A DNA stretch of 64,000 nucleotides from Hymenobacter edaphi (GCF_003258365.1 NZ_QHKM01000008.1:124001-188000); one strand, 5' to 3'; positions 41,303 through 49,384 are shown, counted from the stretch's first letter. Numbers and translations are program-made. Notes: generated by a model from the letters alone, not told the origin.

Positions 41303-41728
41303 ATGGAAGAGCTGCGAGCCGCTGCCGAAGCCGTGCGGCAACAACTGAACGTACCCGCCTTTGACGAAGCCGCCGTGCGGGTCCTGATGGATTTTATTGA
41401 AACCCAGCGCGAAGCCCTGGGTGCTGTCGATAGGCCCAACGTAGTCAACGCGTTAGGCTGCTTTCTGGGGGAGTGCATCATCCGCTCCTTCGGCGGCAGC
41501 TGGGAAGCCAATACGGCCGGGGTTATGGGTATCCAGCTCGGAGGCCATACCTTTGTGCGGCCGTTCGAGCATGTGGACCGCCAATTGACGCACGGACTCA
41601 CCGAATCGGTGGTCGGGTTTTACCAGTCGGTACCCGAGCGCCTGGCTTCGGCCCCGCCCGCCCGTCGGTTGACGTGGATTCCGCTGCCGCTTCCCGCGAC
41701 GACGGCCCGCCGACCGCTCAATAGATGA
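41303..41728 (+). CDS. Small soluble protein, paralogue pair member 2, overlapping cmk
   Basis: The 141-residue paralogue of 40723 has RAAAEAVRQQLNVPAFDEAAV, ALGCFLGECIIRSFGGSWEA, and HGLTESVVGFYQSVPERLA. The final 20 residues (Pro/Arg-rich) are unlike its relative. Its stop overlaps the cmk ATG (ATGA), so translation is coupled to cytidylate kinase. ATG 41303 was chosen because similarity to the paralogue starts there; the upstream frame to 41162 crosses the preceding terminator. Confidence 0.78.
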   Translation: MEELRAAAEAVRQQLNVPAFDEAAVRVLMDFIETQREALGAVDRPNVVNALGCFLGECIIRSFGGSWEANTAGVMGIQLGGHTFVRPFEHVDRQLTHGLTESVVGFYQSVPERLASAPPARRLTWIPLPLPATTARRPLNR

Positions 41729-42429
41729 AAAATATCGTCATAGCCATCGACGGCTACTCTTCCTGCGGCAAAAGCACCACGGCGAAGGCCGTTGCCGCCG
41801 AACTTGGCTATGCGTACATCGACACTGGGGCCATGTACCGCGGCGTCACCCTGTATCTGCTCGAACACGGCATCGGGTTCGAGGACCTTGCCCGCGTGGA
41901 AGAAGCCCTGCACCAGATGCAGATCAGCTTCAAGCGCAACCGCCGCACCGGCCGCAACGAGCTGTGCCTCGACGGAACCATCCGGGAGGATGAAATCCGG
42001 CAGATGCGCATTTCCAACGCCGTGAGCGAGGTATCGGGCATCGTGGCCGTGCGCCACGCCATGGTGCGCCAGCAGCAGCGCATGGCCCGCAAGCGCGGCG
42101 TGGTGATGGACGGCCGCGACATCGGCACCACCGTGTTTCCGGACGCGGAGGTGAAAATCTTCATGACCGCCGACGTGCACACCCGCGCCATGCGCCGGCA
42201 GGTGGAGCTGGCCGACAAGGGCGAGCAGGTGCCGCTGGACGACATCGTGCAGAACCTGCAGAAGCGCGACTATCTCGACTCGACCCGCACCGAAAGCCCG
42301 CTGCGCCGCGCCCCCGACGCGGTGCTGCTCGATACCTCGCACATCACCCTCGACGAGCAGGTGGATTTCGTGCTGGAGCGCGTCTCGTCGGTGCTGGTGG
42401 ACGGGCTGCGCGCGGCCGAAAACGGCTGA
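41725..42429 (+). CDS. cmk: Cytidylate kinase
   Basis: This 234-residue P-loop kinase phosphorylates CMP/dCMP to the diphosphate with ATP. The P-loop is AIDGYSSCGKSTTA, followed by YIDTGAMYRGVTL, the NMP-binding/insert region, ISNAVSEVS, VVMDGRDIGTTVFP, and the lid/C-terminal helices with RDYLDSTRTESPLRRA. Length is normal. It overlaps the preceding gene by four bases. ispH follows after one gene, a neighbourhood seen in many bacteria. Confidence 0.96.
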   Translation: MKNIVIAIDGYSSCGKSTTAKAVAAELGYAYIDTGAMYRGVTLYLLEHGIGFEDLARVEEALHQMQISFKRNRRTGRNELCLDGTIREDEIRQMRISNAVSEVSGIVAVRHAMVRQQQRMARKRGVVMDGRDIGTTVFPDAEVKIFMTADVHTRAMRRQVELADKGEQVPLDDIVQNLQKRDYLDSTRTESPLRRAPDAVLLDTSHITLDEQVDFVLERVSSVLVDGLRAAENG

Positions 42430-42438
42430 TACGGGCGT

Positions 42439-43209
42439 ATGTGGGCCTGGCTGACCCGGTGGCTGCGGCCCGCGGCCCCATTACGGCCGCCGGCTCAGCC
42501 GGCGACTTTTGTTGATCCTGCGGTCTACGGGAAATGGCGCGAGGCCAACCGGCGGCCGCTGTGGCTGCCCGTTACGCAGGAAGGGCAGCTTCCGGGCTCC
42601 GCTAGCCGTTTCGGGGGCGCGCCGGATTTGGCGGCGGATGAGGTTTGGCCCCGGTGCCCGCACTGCCGGGCCACCATGCCCCTGTTTCTGCAGCTGGATG
42701 TAGCCTCCCTGCCCGCTGGGGCGCCCATGCAGGTGGAATCAGGAGCGGGGCTGGTGCAGTTGTTCGGGTGTACAAACTGCGGGGCGCTATCCGAAGATGG
42801 CTCGGCCGTGGCCCGCCTGCTGCCGCCCGCGGCCCGGCAACCCGCCTTGATGGGCCACGATACGCCACTGCTGACGCCGCGCAGCATCGTGGGCTGGCAG
42901 CGCTACGAGCAACGGCCCACCGGGAGCGAATGGGACGGCGACGACCTGCCCGACGACGAGCCCGAAGAGGCGCAAGCGCCCTGGGAAGACCACCACGGCT
43001 ACGGCCGCGACATGCTCGGCGGCTGGCCCAGCTGGGTACAGTACGCCGAGTACCCGCCCTGTCCGGTGTGCCAGCGGCCGCAGCGGCTGCTATTTCAAAT
43101 TGCGTCGGAGGAAGGCCTGGATTTTATGTTCGGCGACGTGGGAACTGCGTATCTGTTGTATTGTTCTCATCACGCTGATCAGCTGGCCTTCAGCTGGCAG
43201 TGTACTTGA
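42439..43209 (+). CDS. DUF1963/YwqG-like protein with zinc-type Cys pairs
   Basis: The 256-residue protein has SASRFGGAPDL, EVWPRCPHC, MPLFLQLDVASLP, GLVQLFGCTNCG and GGWPSWVQYAEYPPCPVCQ, which fit the DUF1963 pattern of a GGxPxL start, an F-x-Q-L-D strand and an aromatic cleft. Three CxxC pairs could bind zinc. Biochemical role is not known. It lies 9 nt after cmk and 46 nt before ispH, so it may share a transcript. Confidence 0.8.
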   Translation: MWAWLTRWLRPAAPLRPPAQPATFVDPAVYGKWREANRRPLWLPVTQEGQLPGSASRFGGAPDLAADEVWPRCPHCRATMPLFLQLDVASLPAGAPMQVESGAGLVQLFGCTNCGALSEDGSAVARLLPPAARQPALMGHDTPLLTPRSIVGWQRYEQRPTGSEWDGDDLPDDEPEEAQAPWEDHHGYGRDMLGGWPSWVQYAEYPPCPVCQRPQRLLFQIASEEGLDFMFGDVGTAYLLYCSHHADQLAFSWQCT

Positions 43210-43222
43210 GCTGCCACGGCGG

Positions 43223-43249
43223 TTGCTAACGGTCTTTTCCCGAACTTTG
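43223..43249 (+). promoter_or_regulatory. Possible promoter of ispH
   Basis: TTG at 43223 and GAACTTTG at 43242-43249 (seven of eight to TAnnTTTG) with a 16-nt gap. The -7-like box ends 6 nt before the ispH ATG, so it would yield a very short leader. Confidence 0.35.
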
Positions 43250-43255
43250 CAGGAC

Positions 43256-44143
43256 ATGAACGTCACCATCGATAAGAACTCCGGGTACTGTTTTGGCGTC
43301 GAGTACGCTATTCAGATGGCCGAGGACGAGTTGCAGGACTCCCAGGAGCTGTACTGCCTGGGCGACATCGTGCACAACCGCATGGAAGTGGAGCGCCTGC
43401 ACCAGCGGGGCCTGCGCATCATCGACCGGGAGCAGCTGGCGCAGCTGCACGACTGCAAGGTGCTCATCCGGGCCCACGGCGAGCCGCCCGAAACCTACCA
43501 GCTGGCCCTGCAGAACAACATCGAGCTGATCGACGCCTCCTGCCCGGTGGTGCTCAAGCTGCAGAACCGCGTCAAGCACGCCTTCGACGCCACCACGCGC
43601 CAGGACGGGCAAATCGTCATCTACGGGCAGCCCGGCCACGCCGAGGTGGCGGGCCTCGCGGGCCAGACCGGCAACCGCGCCCTCATCGTGATGACCGAGC
43701 AGGACCTGGACCAGATTGACTTCCGGCGGCCGGTGACGCTGTTCAGCCAGACCACCAAGAGCACCGCGGGCTTTTACCGCATGAAACAGCTCATCGAGGA
43801 GCGCATCGTGGCGGCGGGCGGTGAGCTGGCAAGCTTCGACGCCAACGACTCCATCTGCCGGCAGGTATCGAACCGGGAGCCGCAGCTGCGCAAATTCGCC
43901 GTGGAGCACGACGTTATCGTGTTCGTGAGCGGGCGCAAAAGCTCTAACGGCAAGGCGCTGTTTCAGGTGGTGAACCAGACCAATCCGCGCAGCTACTTCG
44001 TGGAAAACGAGCAGGAGCTGCTGGACGAATGGTTTGAGGGCGCGGCCTCCGTGGGCATCTGCGGGGCCACCAGTACGCCCATGTGGCTGATGCAGCGCGT
44101 GGCCGACCGCATTGCCGAAATCGGGGAGGCCGTGGCGCTGTAG
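43256..44143 (+). CDS. ispH: 4-hydroxy-3-methylbut-2-enyl diphosphate reductase
   Basis: This 295-residue Fe-S enzyme performs the last step of the MEP isoprenoid pathway. The three cluster cysteines appear as GYCFGVEYAI (Cys12), DASCPVV and DSICRQVSNRE. Substrate-binding motifs include RAHGEPPE, QPGHAEV, SQTTKST, SGRKSSNG and CGATSTP. The family start MNVTIDKNSGYC fixes ATG 43256 rather than the long upstream extension to 43100. Confidence 0.97.
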   Translation: MNVTIDKNSGYCFGVEYAIQMAEDELQDSQELYCLGDIVHNRMEVERLHQRGLRIIDREQLAQLHDCKVLIRAHGEPPETYQLALQNNIELIDASCPVVLKLQNRVKHAFDATTRQDGQIVIYGQPGHAEVAGLAGQTGNRALIVMTEQDLDQIDFRRPVTLFSQTTKSTAGFYRMKQLIEERIVAAGGELASFDANDSICRQVSNREPQLRKFAVEHDVIVFVSGRKSSNGKALFQVVNQTNPRSYFVENEQELLDEWFEGAASVGICGATSTPMWLMQRVADRIAEIGEAVAL

Positions 44144-44145
44144 CG

Positions 44146-44168
44146 GGCCGCCGCTTCGCGAAGCGGCC
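44146..44168 (+). terminator. Hairpin after ispH
   Basis: A GGCCGCCGCTTCGCGAAGCGGCC near-palindrome lies directly after the stop codon without a clear T-run. It may be a weak terminator or an mRNA-stabilising hairpin. Confidence 0.5.
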
Positions 44169-44253
44169 TGATCGTTCGGGCCGTCAGGTGCTGCCTCACT
44201 GCCGGAACGTTCGCCGGGTTGTTGTTCGAGAATACGCGAAGTGAAGCTTCGCG

Positions 44254-44261
44254 CTACATTC
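44254..44261 (+). promoter_or_regulatory. -7-like box for the DUF502 gene
   Basis: TACATTCG (TAnnTTYG form) lies 35 nt upstream of the ATG at 44297. Confidence 0.35.
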
Positions 44262-44296
44262 GCCTGGCTTCGGCCGGGCGTTTTTGCTTGCTGCTT

Positions 44297-44839
44297 ATGA
44301 TCAAAAAAATACTCGGCTACTTTCTGCGCGGGCTGCTGATTCTGGCCCCCATTGCGCTGACGGTTTACATCCTCTTCGCCTTCTTTCACTGGCTCGACGC
44401 CATTTTCGACATCAACGGCATTCCGGGCCTGGGCCTGGCCGTGATGGTGGTGCTGCTGACGGTGCTCGGCTTTATCGGCTCGCAGGTGCGGCCGTTTATC
44501 GTACTCGGGGAGCGGATTCTGAACCGCCTGCCCGTCATCAACATCCTCTACAGCAGCATCAAGGACATATTCGACGCCTTGCTGGGCGAGGAGCAGAAGT
44601 TCAACTGCCCGGTGCTGGTGAAGGTGTTTGCCCAGACCGAGTGCTACAAGCTGGGCTTCGTGACCCAGGACACCATGCAGGCCATCAACCGCCCCGACCT
44701 GACGGCCGTGTACTTCCCCGACTCTTACAACTTCAGCGGGGAGCTGCTGCTGGTGCCCCGCGAAAACGTGACCTTCCTCGACCTGCCCAGCTCCCAGGTG
44801 ATGAAGTTCGTGGTGTCGGGCGGCGTGGCCAAGCTGTAG
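44297..44839 (+). CDS. DUF502 membrane protein
   Basis: The 180-residue protein has two N-terminal transmembrane helices (about 8-28 and 45-65). PVINILYSSIKDIFDALLGE, VLVKVFAQTECYKLGFVTQD, AVYFPDSYNFSGELLLVPRENV and the DLPSSQVMKFVVSGGV ending are all standard for DUF502. The function of the family is not defined. ATG 44297 begins the first helix. Confidence 0.9.
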   Translation: MIKKILGYFLRGLLILAPIALTVYILFAFFHWLDAIFDINGIPGLGLAVMVVLLTVLGFIGSQVRPFIVLGERILNRLPVINILYSSIKDIFDALLGEEQKFNCPVLVKVFAQTECYKLGFVTQDTMQAINRPDLTAVYFPDSYNFSGELLLVPRENVTFLDLPSSQVMKFVVSGGVAKL

Positions 44840-44864
44840 AGGTAATTAGGCGGAAGGCCAACAT

Positions 44865-44994
44865 AGAACGTCATTCCGAGCGAAGTCGAGGAATCTCGCG
44901 TGCTGACTTCAGATAGTATAATCTTCGTTCAACGAAGGGTTTACTATTCAGATAAACACGCGGGATTCCTCGACTTCGCTCGGAATGACGTTCT
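44865..44994. repeat. 130-bp near-perfect palindrome (MITE-like) of the GTCATTCCGAGCG family
   Basis: Perfect 31-bp terminal inverted repeats at 44865-44895 and 44964-44994 begin AGAACGTCATTCCGAGCG. The pairing continues inwards through CGCGTG/CACGCG, AGTA/TACT and CTTCGTT/AACGAAG, so almost the whole element folds as one hairpin. No ORF. It is the most complete copy of a family also found at 35538 and 47458. Confidence 0.85.
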
Positions 44995-45026
44995 GCTTGC
45001 CCCTTATTACCATCCGACGCCGTAGG

Positions 45027-45078
45027 CACCTCATCACCTCATCACCTCATCACCTCATCACCTCATCACCTCATCACC
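45027..45078. repeat. 8-bp tandem repeat CACCTCAT, six copies
   Basis: Six exact units plus a partial CACC end 7 nt before the ATG of the alpha/beta hydrolase. Arrays like this can change length by polymerase slippage. Its position in the leader could alter promoter spacing or translation; no direct evidence for phase variation can be seen in a single sequence. Confidence 0.9.
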
Positions 45079-45085
45079 CAAACCC

Positions 45086-45901
45086 ATGTTCGTAGAATCG
45101 GGCCGGACGCGGCTGCACTACCAGGTTTATGGCCGCGGGCCGCTGCCGGTGCTGGCGTTTCACGGCTACGGGCAGCACGAAAGCCACTGGCGCCACGTGG
45201 CCGCGCTGCTGGGCGAGCGGGTGACGGTGTATGCCTTCGACCTGTTCTACCACGGCCGCAGCCGCCTGGCCAAAGCCGATGCGCCCATCACCAAAAGGCG
45301 ACTAACGGAGCTGCTGACACAGTTTCTGGCCGAGCAGGGCATTGAGTCGTTCGGGCTGCTGGCCTTCAGCATGGGCGCCAAATTCGCGCTGACGCTGGTG
45401 GAGGCCCTGCCCGAGCGGGTGGCGCACCTCTGGCTGGTGGCCCCCGACGGCATCCGCACGCAGTTCTGGTACTCGCTGGCCACCTACCCGCCCTGGATGC
45501 GCGGGGTGCTGGGCCGGGCCGTACTGCGCCCCCGGCGCCTGCTCAGCCTCATCGACGCACTGGGGCAGCGCCGCCTGGTCGATTCGGGGCTGGTGCGCTT
45601 TGCCCAGTGGCAGCTCGACAGCCGCGAAAAGCGCCTGCGCGTGTACCGCAGCTGGACGGGCTTCCGCCACCTCACCTTCGACACCCGGCGGCTGGCCCGG
45701 CTGCTGAACCAGCGCCCGACGCCCGTCACCTTCTTCCTGGGCAAGTACGACCGGGTGATTCCGCACGCCGGGCTGCGCGAGTTCATCAGCTCGCTCACCG
45801 CCGCCCATACCGTGCTGCTCGACGCTGGCCACGGCGGCCTGCTCCACGACGTGGCTGGCTACCTGCGCCGCCACCCCGAAGAGCTTCGCGGGGCCGCCTG
45901 A
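45086..45901 (+). CDS. Alpha/beta hydrolase
   Basis: The 271-residue protein has VLAFHGYGQHESHWRHVAALL (oxyanion region), the nucleophile elbow AFSMGAKFAL with Ser (the usual G before x-S-x-G is Ala/Phe here), the acid GKYDRVIPH and the base GHGGLLHD. The fold matches esterase/lipase-like or C-C hydrolases; substrate is unknown. The first ATG after an 8-bp tandem array was used. It stands alone between repeats and a convergent macrodomain gene. Confidence 0.88.
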   Translation: MFVESGRTRLHYQVYGRGPLPVLAFHGYGQHESHWRHVAALLGERVTVYAFDLFYHGRSRLAKADAPITKRRLTELLTQFLAEQGIESFGLLAFSMGAKFALTLVEALPERVAHLWLVAPDGIRTQFWYSLATYPPWMRGVLGRAVLRPRRLLSLIDALGQRRLVDSGLVRFAQWQLDSREKRLRVYRSWTGFRHLTFDTRRLARLLNQRPTPVTFFLGKYDRVIPHAGLREFISSLTAAHTVLLDAGHGGLLHDVAGYLRRHPEELRGAA

Positions 45902-45904
45902 TGG

Positions 45905-46027
45905 CGGTTCACCCCGCCGTCATTGCGAGCGAAGCGAAGCAATCTGGCCTCTCGTGGCACTACGGCTCAACTGGCACAACCCAAAAAACGCACGTTGGGC
46001 AGGACCGATTTCTTCGCTCGCAATGAC
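45905..46027. repeat. REP-like element with 16-bp terminal inverted repeats
   Basis: GTCATTGCGAGCGAAG (45919-45934) and CTTCGCTCGCAATGAC (46012-46027) are exact complements. The left flank GGTTCACCCCGCC recurs at 4571 and, inverted, at 48787. Length and terminal repeats are MITE-like; no coding potential. Confidence 0.8.
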
Positions 46028-46047
46028 AGTCAGGCGAATCGGCTGCT

Positions 46048-46608
46048 CTACGATTCCTCGTTCAACTCCTGCTCGTAGAGCCGGTAGGTTTCCTCGTTGA
46101 AGGCCACCAGCACCACGGTTTCGGGCTGGGCGTGCGTGGCCAGGAACGCCCGCACCGTTTGTACGGCAATGCGGGCCGCTTCGGCCTTAGGGTAGCCGTA
46201 GATGCCGGTGCTGATGCCGGGGAAGGCTACGCTGCCCAGCTGGTGCTCGGCGGCCAGCTGCAGGGAGTTGCGGTAGCAGTCGGCCAGCAGCTCCGGCTCG
46301 CGCTTGTGGCCGCCATTCCACACCGGGCCCACGGTGTGGATGACGTAGCGCGCCGGCAGCCGCCCGCCGGTGGTGATGACGGCCTGACCGGTGGGCAGGC
46401 CCTTGCCGTAGTGCCCGGCCCGCAGCTGGCGACAGGCTTCCAGGATTTCGGGGCCGCCGGCGCGGTGAATGGCCCCGTCGACGCCCCCGCCGCCGAGCAG
46501 CGAGGAGTTGGCGGCGTTGACGATGGCGTCGGGGTCGAGCCGGGTGATGTCGGCCTGGGCCAGCAGGATGCGGCCGAAGGCCTGGCGGGCGGAGTAGGGC
46601 AGGGGCAT
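46048..46608 (-). CDS. Macrodomain protein (ADP-ribose hydrolase type)
   Basis: The 186-residue single-domain protein has the MacroD signature: [26 protein letters not shown] (about residues 27-53), [24 protein letters not shown] and the C-terminal [12 protein letters not shown] helix. Characterised relatives remove ADP-ribose from proteins or deacetylate O-acetyl-ADP-ribose; the N-A-A-N and G-I-S-T-G-I-Y-G motifs are intact, so activity is likely. It is convergent with the hydrolase and has no obvious partner. Confidence 0.94.
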   Translation of the reverse strand: MPLPYSARQAFGRILLAQADITRLDPDAIVNAANSSLLGGGGVDGAIHRAGGPEILEACRQLRAGHYGKGLPTGQAVITTGGRLPARYVIHTVGPVWNGGHKREPELLADCYRNSLQLAAEHQLGSVAFPGISTGIYGYPKAEAARIAVQTVRAFLATHAQPETVVLVAFNEETYRLYEQELNEES

Positions 46609-46701
46609 AGCAGCAGGGGTAAAATAGGAGGGAAGCGTTGCGGCTCGTCGGCCTTTTTAGACGGTTCGGCCCCGCAAGGTTGCCATTTGGGCAAGGTTTT
46701 A

Positions 46702-46732
46702 TTGGCGCCGGGGGCCACAGCGGCTACGTTTG
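46702..46732 (+). promoter_or_regulatory. Bacteroidota promoter of the first 2TM gene
   Basis: TTG at 46702-46704, a 20-nt spacer and TACGTTTG at 46725-46732 give one of the best -33/-7 pairs in the window. The ATG is 25 nt downstream. Confidence 0.6.
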
Positions 46733-46756
46733 ACTCAACCTAACCGCCTGACCACC

Positions 46757-47050
46757 ATGGAAACGCCCGCCAACCTCGATTCCCAGCTGTGGCGCCTTGC
46801 CCAAAGCCGCGCCCACTTCAAAGCCCAACTGCTGCGCTACGTGCTGGTGTGCGCCCTGCTGTGGACCATCTGGTACGTCACCGGCCACCACTTCTACGGC
46901 AGCGGCCTGCCCTGGCCGGCCTGGGTGACGCTGTTCTGGGGCCTGGGCCTGGCCAGCAAGGGCGCCACCTGCTACGGCCTGTGGGGCACTGCCTCGTGGA
47001 CGGAGCGCGAGTACCAGGAGCTGCGGCGCCAGCAGCAGGCCCGGCAGTAA
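46757..47050 (+). CDS. 2TM domain protein, tandem copy 1
   Basis: The 97-residue protein has W-R-L-A--R--FK--LL-Y, then helix 1 (YVLVCALLWTIWYVTG) and helix 2 (WPAWVTLFWGLGLASKG). It ends SWTEREYQELRRQQQ. This is the 2TM domain common in Bacteroidota, often fused to or located near histidine kinases; its role is unclear. Its nearest relative is the next gene. Confidence 0.85.
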   Translation: METPANLDSQLWRLAQSRAHFKAQLLRYVLVCALLWTIWYVTGHHFYGSGLPWPAWVTLFWGLGLASKGATCYGLWGTASWTEREYQELRRQQQARQ

Positions 47051-47120
47051 CGGCGCCGCCCGCTGCTTGCCCGAACATCAGCCTCTGCCTATATTTAACG
47101 ACACCTCACCGCCTTTCGCC

Positions 47121-47426
47121 ATGCAACCCCTCGACCGTGACCCCCACCTGTGGCGCATTGCCCGGGCCCGCGCCAAATTCAAGTCTCACCTGGTAACCTA
47201 CCTGCTGGTCAACGCGCTGCTGTGGGCCATTTGGTACTTCACCGACGGCCTCTCCCGACACCACCACCACGGCTTTGGGGTGCCTTGGCCGGTGTGGCCG
47301 ACGCTGTTCTGGGGCCTGGGCGTGGCCATTCAGGGCCTGAGCACCTACGGCTTCGTGAGCGAGCAGAGCTGGTCGGAGCGCGAGTACCAGCAGCTGCTGC
47401 GCGACCGGGAAGCCGGCCGCCTGTAG
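47121..47426 (+). CDS. 2TM domain protein, tandem copy 2
   Basis: The 101-residue paralogue of 46757 starts MQPLDRDPHLWRIARARAKFKSHLVTYLLVNALLWAIWY. A His-rich loop (SRHHHHGFGVPWPVW) and helix 2 (TLFWGLGVAIQGLSTY) follow, and it ends SWSEREYQQLLRDRE. It shares the spacing of aromatic residues with copy 1. ATG 47121 is preferred to an upstream start at 47067 that would add a polar, non-homologous N-terminus. Confidence 0.85.
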   Translation: MQPLDRDPHLWRIARARAKFKSHLVTYLLVNALLWAIWYFTDGLSRHHHHGFGVPWPVWPTLFWGLGVAIQGLSTYGFVSEQSWSEREYQQLLRDREAGRL

Positions 47427-47457
47427 GCGCCTGATAGGCCGGTAGCCGCAACTCGGA

Positions 47458-47580
47458 AGAACGTCATGCCGAGCGTAGCCGAGGCAGCCAGCGGGCTGAC
47501 GTTGAGCGGCAGCCATTGAACGCCATGCAGAGCCCCGCATGGCGTTAATTGTCTGGCGAGATGCCTCGGCAGGGCCGGGC
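47458..47580. repeat. Dispersed palindromic repeat, diverged copy
   Basis: GAACGTCATGCCGAGCGTAG, then CCGAGGCA at the left and GATGCCTCGGCAGGGCC at the right, are partly complementary. A small internal hairpin (ACGCCATGCAGAG / CCGCATGGCGT) lies at about 47520-47545. The core matches 44865 and 35538. Confidence 0.6.
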
Positions 47581-47653
47581 TGATTTTACAGCCTGATTGC
47601 CCCGCCGGTCCGGCCCCGCGCAACCTTCGCCGGGCTGCGGCAGTTGCAGCGGT

Positions 47654-48760
47654 ATGATGCGCCAACTTCTTCCTCTGCTGCTGCTGCTGCCGCTGGCCGG
47701 CTCGCGCCCGGCCGCGCCCGCCGATAACCTCGCCTCCATCAAGCTGCCGACGGGCTTCCGCATCAGCTACTACGCCCAGCGCGTGGGCGGGGCCCGCTCC
47801 CTGGCCCTGGGCCCCGATGGCACCGTGTACGTGGGCACCCGCGGCGACAAGGTGTACGCCCTGCCCGACCGCAACAAGGACCACAAAGCCGACGAAATCA
47901 TCACCGTGGCCGCGGGCCTGAACGAGCCCAACGGGGTGGCCGTGCGCAACGGCGCGCTGTACGTGGGCGAAATCAGCCGCATCCTGCGCTTCGACAACAT
48001 TGCCGGCACGCTGCGCCAGAAGCCCAAGCCGGCCGTGGTGTACGACCAGCTGCCCGACAAGGAGCACCACGGCTGGAAGTACATCAGCTTCGGGCCCGAC
48101 GGCAAGCTGTACGTGCCCGTGGGCGCGCCCTGCAACGTGTGCCTGCCCGAAGAACCCATCTTCGCCACCATCAACCGCCTGAACCCCGACGGCACCGGCC
48201 TCGAAACCGTGGCCTACGGCGTGCGCAACTCGGTGGGCTTCGACTGGAGCCCGGTGGACAAGGCCCTCTGGTTTACCGACAACGGCCGGGACATGCTCGG
48301 CGACGACCGGCCCGCCGACGAGCTGAACCGCGCCCCCGCCGCCGGCCTGCACTTCGGCTTCCCGTTCGTGTTCCAGGGCGACATCCTCGACCCGCAATTC
48401 GGCAGGGGCAAGCAAACGAGCACCTACACCGCGCCCGCCCAGAAGCTGGGCGCGCACGTGGCCGCGCTGGGCATGAAGTTCTACACCGGCAAGATGTTCC
48501 CGGCCCAGTACCGCAACCAGATTTTTATCCCTGAGCACGGCTCCTGGAACCGCAGCAGCAAAAGCGGCTACCGCATCACGCTGGTGACGGTGGATGCCTC
48601 CGGCAAGAAAGCCACCGGCTACCAGACCTTCGCCTCGGGCTGGCTGCAGGGCCAGCAGTCGTGGGGGCGGCCAGTGGCCCTGCTCGTCATGCCCGACGGG
48701 GCCCTGCTCGTGTCCGACGACCAGAACGACTGCGTGTACCGCATCAGCTACGGGGGCTAA
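47654..48760 (+). CDS. Exported PQQ-dependent sugar dehydrogenase/sorbosone dehydrogenase-like beta-propeller
   Basis: The 368-residue protein has a signal peptide (MMRQLLPLLLLLPLAGSRPAAPA). Six-bladed propeller motifs follow: GARSLALGPDGTVYVGTRG, GLNEPNGVAVRNGALYVGEI, KEHHGWKYISFGPDGKLYVPVGAP, INRLNPDGTG, GVRNSVGFDW, WFTDNGRD, PADELNRA, IFIPEHGSWNR and PDGALLVSDDQNDCVYRI. These are typical of the GSDH/sorbosone dehydrogenase family. Whether it binds PQQ cannot be decided from sequence. ATG 47654 (or 47657) starts the signal. Confidence 0.9.
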   Translation: MMRQLLPLLLLLPLAGSRPAAPADNLASIKLPTGFRISYYAQRVGGARSLALGPDGTVYVGTRGDKVYALPDRNKDHKADEIITVAAGLNEPNGVAVRNGALYVGEISRILRFDNIAGTLRQKPKPAVVYDQLPDKEHHGWKYISFGPDGKLYVPVGAPCNVCLPEEPIFATINRLNPDGTGLETVAYGVRNSVGFDWSPVDKALWFTDNGRDMLGDDRPADELNRAPAAGLHFGFPFVFQGDILDPQFGRGKQTSTYTAPAQKLGAHVAALGMKFYTGKMFPAQYRNQIFIPEHGSWNRSSKSGYRITLVTVDASGKKATGYQTFASGWLQGQQSWGRPVALLVMPDGALLVSDDQNDCVYRISYGG

Positions 48761-48786
48761 GGAGAAGCGGCTCGGGTGGCCGCGCT

Positions 48787-48822
48787 TCGCTCGCAATGTC
48801 AGCGGGGTGAACCGGCCGCGCC
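48787..48822 (-). repeat. REP-like fragment (inverted copy)
   Basis: GCTTCGCTCGCAATGTCAGC and GGGGTGAACCGG are the reverse complement of the GGTTCACCCCG-CATTGCGAGCGAAGC element seen at 4571 and 45905. Only this half is present. Confidence 0.65.
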
Positions 48823-48904
48823 CTGATGTGCCGTGGCGCTTGCGCCCGAAAAAAATACCCGCCCGTTGCCGGGCCTCTGCCCGCCGTGCCCGTATTTTGC
48901 TCCC

Positions 48905-49384
48905 GTGAAAAAGGCTTCCTCCCGCCGTCCCCCCAAGCGTATCGTTGGCCGCCGCGAGCTGGTCGACTTTCCGCAGTTTCAGCTGCGCGGTGTGGAAGCC
49001 AAGGTGGACACGGGCGCCTTCACCGGAGCCATTCACTGCTCCACCATCTACGTAGACACGCTGCCCGACGGGCGGCCCCTGCTGCGCGTGCTCCTGCTCG
49101 ATGACGCCCACCCCGCCTTCGACGGCACGCCGCTGCAATTCGCGGAGTTTTCCCTGCGCGACATCCGCTCGTCCAACGGGGAGGTGCAGGAGCGCTACGT
49201 CATTCGCACGGCCATTCGGCTGTTCGGGGAGGATTTCGACGCCGAATTTTCCCTTTCCGACCGCTCCGACATGAAGTACCCCGTACTGATCGGGCGCGCC
49301 CTGCTGCGCCGCGCCCGGCTGGTGGTGGATGTGGCCCGCCGCAACGTGTCCTACAAAAGCCAGCACCGCCCGATTCCGGACTGA
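48905..49384 (+). CDS. Retropepsin-like aspartic protease of the ATP-dependent zinc protease family (RimB-like)
   Basis: The 159-residue protein has [32 protein letters not shown]. The D-T-G-A catalytic motif is that of retropepsin-like RimB proteins. [43 protein letters not shown] and the FVVDV-type C-terminus (here [11 protein letters not shown]) match the family, which despite its database name is a single-domain pepsin-type protein. GTG 48905 is preferred to the extension from 48833, which is Pro/Cys-rich and not conserved. rimK follows after 55 nt. Confidence 0.86.
   Translation: MKKASSRRPPKRIVGRRELVDFPQFQLRGVEAKVDTGAFTGAIHCSTIYVDTLPDGRPLLRVLLLDDAHPAFDGTPLQFAEFSLRDIRSSNGEVQERYVIRTAIRLFGEDFDAEFSLSDRSDMKYPVLIGRALLRRARLVVDVARRNVSYKSQHRPIPD

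Noticed and set aside
43100-43255. Extended N-terminus of IspH overlapping the DUF1963 gene.
   Set aside because: The family start with Cys12 (GYCFGV) corresponds to ATG 43256; the extension is a shadow of the upstream gene.
47345-49366. A 673-codon minus-strand frame across the sugar dehydrogenase region.
   Set aside because: Antisense shadow of two convincing plus-strand genes; it also spans the palindromic spacer and has no recognisable domain.
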